Assembly: GCA_025200525.1 (NCBI GenBank)
Contig: CM045770.1
Span: forward strand, 133,762,200-133,826,199
DNA: 64,000 nucleotides
Direction: 5' to 3'
DNA from: Camellia lanceoleosa
Lineage: Eukaryota > Streptophyta > Magnoliopsida > Ericales > Theaceae
Made by a program: the position numbers and the translations under genes. Below the pieces are notes generated by a model. That model was not told the origin of the DNA and did no database searches. It saw only the letters and a program-made list of their open reading frames with translations. Below, piece by piece: positions 56,434-64,000 of the stretch (positions are counted from its first letter, which is position 1; each line of letters begins with the position of its first letter).

Positions 56434-57352
56434 GGGTAAATTATACTGACACCCCTTAAGATTTTTGTTTAATATAGATCTCCTCCTCCAGTTTGAAAAA
56501 TTACATTTCCCTCCCTAAGGTTTGTAATCTCATTATAAATTGCCCCCTTAATTGCTGATGTCATACCCTAAAATTTTCTAAATGGCCATTTTGTCATTTT
56601 TTTCTACCATTTTTTCTTCCTATCATCATGACCATATTCTATAACTTTCTATCATTAAATTTTACTTAAACATATTCTTATTGAGTGATGATATACAAAC
56701 ATAAATTTTATATAAAATTTTTAAAAACAATAATATAGGTTAATGGTAACCTTTCATTTCAAAACAGAATACTCATAAACATAATTTATATTTACAATAT
56801 CACTATCACAACATTTTTATGACATTTTTTGTATAAAATTTTATATATGAATAGAATTTTTCATTTTCATTTCCACCATTATTTTTCCTTCTCGTCTATT
56901 CACCCATATTTATTACAGTATTACCAGATACCATCATTCACATTTATTACAATATTACTAAATTTTTGTATTTTTTTTATTTTTTGTTTTTGGTGAATTT
57001 AAAAAAAAAATCACAAAATATTATACTTCTTAAGTATATCTAGATTAGTTGTATCTAAAAAAAAAAAAAAATTTAAAAATTTAAAATATTAAAAAAATCA
57101 GTAAAAATTTTTTTAAAAAAAAACTAAAAATAAAAAAATCATTTTTTTGTGTGAGTTAAACCAACGAAGTTAATTGTTATTTCTAAAATGACATAAACAA
57201 AATATCAGTATTATTTTATTATTTTATATGTATAAAGGTTAAAGGACAAATATGTTATTTTAATTTGACAGGAAAATAAGTGTAATTTTTTAAACGTGGA
57301 GAGAAAATCTGTATTAAACATAAATATCAAGGGGTGTCAGTGTAATTTACCC
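56434..57352. mobile_element. Terminal-inverted-repeat element, 919 bp, non-autonomous
   Basis: GGGTAAATTATACTGACACC at the left pairs with the inverse of GGTGTCAGTGTAATTTACCC at the right. Inverted similarity extends about 60 bases (to TTTAATAYAGAT). ATTATA flanks both ends (56428-56433 and 57353-57358). There is no transposase. The class is uncertain because the visible duplication is 6 bp. Confidence 0.75.
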
Positions 57353-57358
57353 ATTATA

Positions 57359-57638
57359 ACTTATTTTTAGAACTAATTGTTATTAAATTAGAAGTGATTC
57401 TCATTAGTTAAGAAATTAAATATAAATAATATTATAAATAAGATAGACATAAAAATAAGAAATAAATATTTTATTTTTAAAAAAAAGTATAATAAAATTA
57501 ATTGGTAAATTGTTTTTAGTATGTATATATCTATTAGGTTTTTTTATGAGTAATTTAGATTAAGTAGATTTTTATAAATATTAAATTTTTAAAAAAAAAT
57601 TGATAAAAATGATATATTAATGTGGTATTTTAATAAAT

Positions 57639-57685
<47 letters not shown>

Positions 57686-57740
57686 TACCACGTATGAGAG
57701 AAAAATTGAGAGCAAACATCACTTTTTAATTATATATATA
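57359..57740. other. Gene-free stretch with (GA)n microsatellite
   Basis: AT-rich. The GA run is at about 57645-57682. Nothing else is recognised. Confidence 0.6.
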
Positions 57741-58276
57741 CTAACATATTACTCGTGCTACGCACGGATTGTATTTACAATTATTTATATATGTGAATTG
57801 TAATTTTTTTTTTTTTTTAAATGTCTTATTTTTTTTCCTTTTTTATATTATATTAAAGTTTAATATTTTAATAATAATCATATGTGTTGGACTTTTCAAG
57901 GAATTAAATGTCTTTTTTTATTATATTATATTAAAGTTTAAAATTTTGATAATAATCATATGTGTTGGACATTTCAAAAAAAAAAAATTTATGTTTGTTC
58001 TTAATTGCATTAAAATGTTATTATGAAGGATAATAATCATATGTGCTGCGACTTTTCAAGGAAATTCATATGTGTTGAATTTCAAAGAATTTTTTTTATA
58101 CTTGTTCTTAATGCATTAAAGTATTATTATAAAGGTAAGACTTGGGAGTCGGGAGAAATTAATAAATGCTAAAAAAAAAAATTTAAATCAAAAAATCAAA
58201 AAATTTAGATTGGGAGATTAGAGCTCCCACAAGGCTTGTGGTTAAAAATTCCCTTTTACTTAATATATAGTATAGA
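57741..58276 (-). mobile_element. Short non-autonomous Helitron, 536 bp
   Basis: On the minus strand it starts TCTATACTATATATTAAG after an A (right end, 58276). Near the other end is a strong hairpin, CGTGC-GTA-GCACG (57754-57766), nine bases from a terminal TTAG that is followed by T. Hairpin plus CTRR-like end and A|T target are Helitron traits. Inside, a unit containing AATAATCATATGTGTTG is repeated three times (about 57872, 57950, 58029). Confidence 0.6.
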
Positions 58277-59270
58277 TATATATAATTTGAAAAGTGGGTC
58301 TAAAAATTAAAAAACCGGTCTAACTTTTAAATTAGAATAACAATGGCTATAGAATTATAGAAGGATTAAAATTTATCTTTTATTGGTAAATGTGATAAAT
58401 GAACTAAATAGTTTGAGCTTGATCCGTTTCTCATTTCATTAGGTAAACAAGTCAATATAAAATTTATTAAAGTTTTCAAATCAAGATTAAATAATCAATC
58501 CAGTTCAATAAATCTAAAATTATACAAAAATATCAAACTATTAGAGTTCGACTCGACAAAACTTGTTCGAAATTGACTCAAAAATTTAATGAACCAAATT
58601 TAAATAAATTTTAGAACTTACTAAAATTTTGAAATCAAAATTAAATAGTTAACTATTCAGTTTGTCTAACTCATTTATTGGGTTGGGGAATAATGATATA
58701 TGACTTCATACAAAATGTCACCCTCGAATCATTGTATCCTTTTATACAAATTTGTATTGTTTTAACTTTTTTCAGCTACATTTGCGGCGCTACATCTGGA
58801 GGTGTTCATTTGAACACCGTGAAAATTTTTTTCCCTCGTGTATGTAATGGAGGTAATTTTTTATTTGTCATTTGTCACTCTTTTGAGAAAAATTTTAAAC
58901 ACCAATTAAATTGTCATTTGTAACCCTTAATTTTTAAGTATTATTTGGCATAAATTAAATAAATGCATTTATTTAGATAAATGTACTTATTTCGATAACA
59001 TTACCTCTTTATTTTTTTGACATTTTTATTTTACATTTTTCATAAAAAAGTCAAAAAATATACTTATGTAGGGATAGTTTTGGATGTTCCAAACAAGTAC
59101 ATTTTTTGACTTTTTATATAAAAAAAATGTGTAGAAAAGTAGAGAAAGTGGTTAGAAAAGTAGAGAGGAGATGTTGATAGATGTTGATTGATATGATCTA
59201 AACAAGTGTATGTATGTAAAAAAAAATGCACTTTTTTAGTTCTTCCCAAACAAGCATTTAGATCATCTCA
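58277..59270. other. Gene-free AT-rich stretch
   Basis: No domain or clear terminal repeat is visible. Words such as CCAAACAAGTACATTTTTTG and CCCAAACAAGCATTT near 59089 and 59245 hint at an old MITE, which I could not delimit. Confidence 0.4.
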
Positions 59271-60505
59271 AACAACCCCCAACCAAACTAAGCCTTAAGT
59301 CCTATCAAATGGGATCGGTTACATGAATCTTTCTTCTCCACACGGCCCTATCAAAGGCCATTTCGTTAGTTAAATTAAGTAAACCCATATTTCTATTTAC
59401 GACATTAACCAACGTTAATCTAGGCCTACCCCGTCCCCCTAACACTTCCATCTACCGTTACAGTATCGCATCTCTTCATTACTGCCTCTGTTGGTCTCCG
59501 TTGAATATAACCAAACCATCTCAATCAATTCTCTCTCACCTTATCTTCTATCGGTGCTACTCGTACTCATTCCCGAATACACTCATTCCTAACTCTGTCT
59601 TGTCTAATCTTACCACACATCCACCTTAGCATTTTCATCTCAGCTACACTCATCTTATCTACGTGTTGTTTCTTGGTTGTCCAACACTCCGTCCTATACA
59701 ACATCAATGGTCTAATTCTATAGAACTTACCTTTAAGCCTAGTGAGTATTCGCCTATCGCACAGTACTCCAGACACACTTCTCCACTTGCACCATCCCGC
59801 CTTAATCCTATGGGCCACATCCGCATCAATCTCCCCCGTTGTTGTGATAATTGACCCTAAATAACGAAAATGTTCACTCTTAGGCAGTTCTTGGTTCTCA
59901 ATCTTCATTTCTCCTCTGTTTTCATTGTTACTGTTACTAAATTTACACTCCATGTACTCTGTTTTAGTTCTACTTATCCGGAATCCTTTAAATTCAAGAG
60001 TTTTTCTCAAATCTCCAACTTTGTATTAACTCCTTCTCTAGTCTCATTCACTAGCACTATATCATCTGCAAAAAGCATACACCATAGCACGTCATCTTGA
60101 ATATTTCTCGTCAACTCATCCATAACTAACGCAAAAAGATAAGGACTTAAGGTAAATCCTTAGTGTAACACTACAATGATAGGAAATTCATTTGTCTCTC
60201 TAACAAGCGATCTAATAATGGTCACCATCTCTTTATACATATCCCTAATCACATCAATATAACCTTTTGGCACCCCTTTCTTCGCTAACACCCACCATAT
60301 TATATCTCGGAGCACTCTATCATATGCTTTCTCAAGGTCGATGAACACCATATGAATGTCTTTTTTCTTTTCTCTATACTTTTCTATTACTCTCCTCAAA
60401 AGATAGATCGTTTCCATTGTTGACCTGCGAGGCATAACCCAAATTGAATCTCTGACACCTTTGTTATATCTCGCAATCGACGTTCTATCATCCAAATTGA
60501 TTCAA
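59271..60505 (-). mobile_element. RTE-type LINE, 5'-truncated, about 1.2 kb
   Basis: The minus strand ends with GATCCCATTTGATAGGACTT and AAGGCTTAGTTTGGTTGGGG, the usual 3' end of plant RTE elements. Only the reverse transcriptase half of the ORF remains. Confidence 0.85.
59567..60495 (-). pseudogene. RTE reverse transcriptase, broken
   Basis: The right frame (60495-60160) reads RRSTMETIYLLRRVIEKYREKKKDIHMVFIDLEKAYDRV. After a stop at 60160-60162 (where the family has Gln), the frame goes on with LSPYLFALVMDELT and LFADDIVLV, an intact catalytic FADD box at about 60080. A frameshift between 60070 and 60010 leads to the left frame: EYMECKFSN, HFRYLGSIITTTGEIDADV, GVLCDRRI, KMSVAEMKMLRWMCG. The N-terminal endonuclease is absent. 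Confidence 0.88.
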
Positions 60506-61284
60506 TTTTGACCTTAAATTTATAATTGTATTCTAATTTGCTTTAATTGATTACAACTATTATTTTTTAAATAAAAAAAAAAAAACACTCACATAAATGC
60601 ATGTGTCATGTTTTTGGGGTCAAAATTCAACATAGTAAATTAATCTCAATCAATACAGTTATCATTTTTCACCAAATCTTAATATGGTGTTATCGATTAG
60701 ACTAATTTAACATAAAAATTAAAATTATTGATCAAAATTAAGTCAATTAAAAATGTAAAAACTAAAATTACACAAAAAACAAAATATAGAGATTACTGAA
60801 ATATTTTGTTCTTATTTATTTATTTGTCAACAATTTGAGGGAATTGGATTCGATTGTTATTTGTCCCTAAACGCCTTGAGCTGCTTAGATTATTATTTAT
60901 TATCCTTGAAAAAATATTGACTCCTTATTGTTGGCATCTGAACCCATTTTACTAAATTTTGAACACTTTCTATCTGACCATCCAACTCAAAGTTTATTTT
61001 TTCCAACCAAGCCATATTGATAGCATCTTCAAGTATGAATCTCTTATAATAGTTTTGAAATTTTGAAATTTAGTTCAAAAAATGTATTTAGAGTGTTTAG
61101 AATTATCTAAATAAATATAATTTTTGATTTTTTATAAAAAGTTATACACCAAAAAAAAAATTTAATGTAACTCAAAAAAAAATAAAAAGATAAAAAAATA
61201 TATACTAAAATAGAAAATGCCAAATACTGCCTTAAAAAAAGAGAGATCAAGAATCCCAAATGTTTGCAATCAAGAGAGACAACA
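60506..61284. other. Gene-free AT-rich stretch
   Basis: No coding signal, terminal repeat or promoter is recognised. It has A-rich and T-rich runs near 60570 and 61150. Confidence 0.5.
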
Positions 61285-62867
61285 TGTAACAACCCAGATT
61301 TTTAATTATTCTGTAGAATTTATACTAATATTATTTAATCTCAGTTAAGAAAATATATGATTTATTATATATTATTATGCATAATTTTGTAAAATAATAT
61401 AATTATTAAAAGTTTAGGGGTCAAAATATAAATAATAATATAGATAATAATAATAATAATAATAATAATGGATGTGGTATTAAAATAAATAATTAATTTT
61501 GTATTAGTATATGATAAAATGTAATTTAATTAAGAATTATTTTATTTATATAATTATATTAAAATATTGGGTCAAAAAGTAATTATCTTAAATATCTATT
61601 AAGGATAAGAATGAATCTATGTAATTATTAATCGAATCTTGATTTGAGCCACGTATGCACCTATTCCCTATAAATAGAGGCGCTGATCTGGCCGAGGGAA
61701 GGAAGAAAAGAAGAAAGAAAAAGAAAGGGAAGAAAACAAAGAAGAAAGGAAGAAAAGAAAGAGAAGAAATGAAGGAAAGAATAGTGGAAGTTAAAAGGGT
61801 TTTTGGTAGTGGAAAAAAAGAGTAAGGTATTGAAATTAAGGTGAGTTATATTATACCTTGAGTCACCAAAATATATTTTACTTATGTTTTGACTTACCAA
61901 AATCTGTTTTATACAAATTATGTTTTATTAGTATATTAATAAAAGTTATGTTTTATAAAGGTCTCAGTTACATGGTTTTATATCTTAACCCTATTTGCTT
62001 AAAAGGAAACCCACGGATATGTTTGTTTATATTTTAAAGAATATTTGACTATGACCTTATAAACAATTATGTTTTGTAAGTACCACCACGGGCGTCCCAC
62101 ACCTTGAAGAACTTAAATAACCATTGGCCTCTGTTTGACCACTTTGTGGTCCTCTGTTTGTCATGGATCCATTGACCTTTGTTCTGTGCGGAGTTAAGTG
62201 CTACACTATTATGGGAGCCGAATCTGTACGAGCCACCTTTTGAATCCATACCTCTGTTATGTACGGACCAAAGTACTGTGCGGAACTAAGTGCTACACTA
62301 TTGTGGGAGCCACTTCTAGAATCCGTACGAGCCACCTCTTGAATCCGTACCTCTGTTCTAATTGTCACTTTTGTGACCTCTATTCTGTTCTGTTCTGTTC
62401 TATTTTGTACCGTGGTTATGGTCATTTACTTACATAATTTATGTATTTCAGCTTCTGCCACTTAAATGATTTGTTTATGTAAATGTTTTGGCCTAACTAA
62501 CGATCCATGGTTATTTCGTGTCCCTTATACTCTTGGTATAATATTTCTCACTCTGCCATGTGCTTATAATTTTTTACCAATTTTCAGGAAACAACACAAT
62601 TCAGAAATAGCTTCTAAAAAGTCTTAGATGCGGGGCTGCGGAATAGACACACACAGCACTTTATTGATATTTTTATATGTAAATATCGACATTTTTGGTC
62701 AATATATTTTGTAATAAAAATAGAAGCTCCAATGATTATTTTGGTACCCGTATTTGAATATTACTTCCGCTTGCGTGTATTGATTTGTTTAAGAATTGGC
62801 CGGAGGTAACCTCAGTTACTGGCCATCACGATGCTTAACTCTTGGGTACGGGGAGCGGGTCGTGACA
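61285..62867 (+). mobile_element. Solo LTR, 1583 bp
   Basis: It runs from TGTAACAACCCAG to GGGTCGTGACA and is flanked by a perfect 5-bp duplication CAACA (61280-61284 and 62868-62872). A TATA box TATAAATAG lies at 61669-61677. The start resembles the LTR at 41107 (TGTAACAACCC). A tandem repeat of about 80 bases (GTGCTACACTATTRTGGGAGCC, CCACCTYTTGAATCC) lies at about 62180-62360. No internal domain is present. Confidence 0.88.
61669..61677 (+). promoter_or_regulatory. TATA box of the solo LTR
   Basis: TATAAATAG is followed by a purine-rich leader (GAAGGAAGAAAAG...), a normal LTR promoter layout. Confidence 0.6.
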
Positions 62868-62971
62868 CAACAAAATCCCTGCCATGCTATGAAACAAACA
62901 GATGGCAGAAGCCACATAATAAAAAAATAAAAATAAAAAAAATTAATCAGTTTGAAAGAAAATAATAAATA

Positions 62972-64000
62972 TCTATATAATAAAACAGAACGTATTTTGA
63001 AAATATATAAAATGTATCAAAGATACATTTCATTCTAAGGGCTCAGATCAATTGTGATAATCATCAATGGTTGAGATTATGCTTCAATTCCCACCCAAAC
63101 ACTCGGTGCTCTCTCCCACCTACTTATGTCTCCTCCCCATTCCATCTTTATCTCCTCTCTGTTGCACGTCTCCTCTCATTCCCTCCTTATCTCTATCTCC
63201 CTCTTTGTTCCTCTTCTTTATCTTTTGCAGAGACGCTACCTCTCTCCTCTCTCAACCGATCTCTGCCTCTCTCCCTCTCCCTCCACCCTCTCACTCGCTG
63301 CCTTTCTCCCTCTCCCCCCCCTTTCGCAAAGACGCTACCTCTCTCATTCTCTCTCACCCGATCTCTGCCTTTCCCTCTCTCCCCCACCCTCTTATTCGCT
63401 GCCTCTCATCCTCCATCTGATCTTTACCTCTCCCCCTCTCCCCCCACCCTTCCACTCGTTGCCTCTCCCCCCTTTCGCAACCCTCCTACTCGCTTTCTGA
63501 AGGCTAGGGTTTCCGATTAAGAACCGTGAAACCTCTCTGCTTCAAACCCCGATTGGAGCTCTCCAGTAGAGCTACTTCAAAGCTACACCAAACCTGAGAT
63601 TTCTATCTATGCAAGGTAATATTTCTGTCTCTATTCCCCTTCTCTCTCTGCTGAAAGACAATCACAAAACAAAAATCAGAGTTTCACAACTCTTCCATGG
63701 AACTTCTAATTCAAAGAAAAAGAAAAAAGTGATTTCCAAATAAAATACATCAGATTACACCCCTTTTTTCCTCTTCTTTTATAAACTTCATAACCTAATA
63801 TAACTTCCTGACAAACTCTTCTGAAAGATTTAATCTCTATTTAACTGGGTATAGTTTCCTTCTCTTCGGCTTCACTTCCATTTGTATCATATAAATTTTG
63901 TGTGTTTCAAATAAAGACACTTGCCAACATAAAAATATTTATAAACTTAATTTTCTTGCTGAGGAAACGGGAAGACTGAAATACTGTTATGTTTTGGCTC
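62972..64000 (+). mobile_element. Helitron 5' end, continues beyond the window
   Basis: After an A it begins TCTATATAATAAAAC and shares about 150 bases with the 5' end of the 17247-22254 Helitron read on the other strand (ATATATAAAATGTATC, then GGTTGAGAT). A CT-rich stretch follows with two to three tandem units of about 110 bases around CGCAAAGACGCTACCTCTCTC (about 63228-63480). ATGCAAGGTAATATTT at 63609 resembles a splice donor after a leader. The 3' end is outside the window. Confidence 0.6.

Noticed and set aside
63067..63520. Overlapping 117-149 codon frames rich in Ser, Leu and Pro
   Set aside because: The region is CT-rich low-complexity sequence with tandem units, open in all three frames, in a Helitron leader.

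Overview
This is a stretch of plant nuclear DNA, most likely from a eudicot and probably a woody one. It is AT-rich and almost wholly made of transposable elements: Ty1/copia and Ty3/gypsy retrotransposons primed by initiator tRNA-Met, several solo LTRs, L1-type and RTE-type LINEs, Helitrons, MITEs and a fragment of an endogenous caulimovirid. The species cannot be named from the sequence. No rRNA, tRNA or CRISPR array was seen. Only one small open reading frame (24267-24665) looks like a possible ordinary host gene.

Layout. 1-2649 is the right-hand part of an LTR. About 2650 to 22735 and about 22736 to 39190 appear to be two tandem copies of one ancestral segment, each loaded with private insertions. 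Copy 1 holds a hAT-type element, a MITE, a decayed endogenous pararetrovirus (4564-8052 and 13418-13726) split by a 5.36 kb copia element (8053-13412), an LTR scrap, a truncated LINE (14359-15866) and a 5.0 kb Helitron (17247-22254) that itself contains a solo LTR (19931-20443). Copy 2 holds the orthologous hAT element, the small host ORF, a 6.2 kb L1-type LINE (25596-31803), an old LTR (32328 to about 37065) with another solo LTR inside it (33860-35959), and small Helitron-like repeats.

From 39664 to 54817 the insertions are nested like Russian dolls. A truncated minus-strand LTR is split by a plus-strand solo LTR (duplication AAAAG). That solo LTR is split by an 11 kb gypsy element, 42819-53855 (duplication CCGTC). 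The two LTRs of the gypsy element each carry their own further insertion. The right-hand 10 kb (54818-64000) holds a PIF/Harbinger-like MITE with a GGT minisatellite core, another terminal-inverted-repeat element, a short Helitron, an RTE LINE fragment, a solo LTR (61285-62867, duplication CAACA) and the 5' end of a Helitron that leaves the window.

Every retroelement protein region is broken by stops or frameshifts, so nothing here looks able to move by itself. The strongest unexplained pattern is an array of a 10-bp palindrome, CGCTCGAGCG. It is arranged as pairs with exactly 10 bp between members, and dimers step mostly by about 51, 70 or 91 bp. It occurs in five LTR pieces belonging to two LTR families of opposite orientation.
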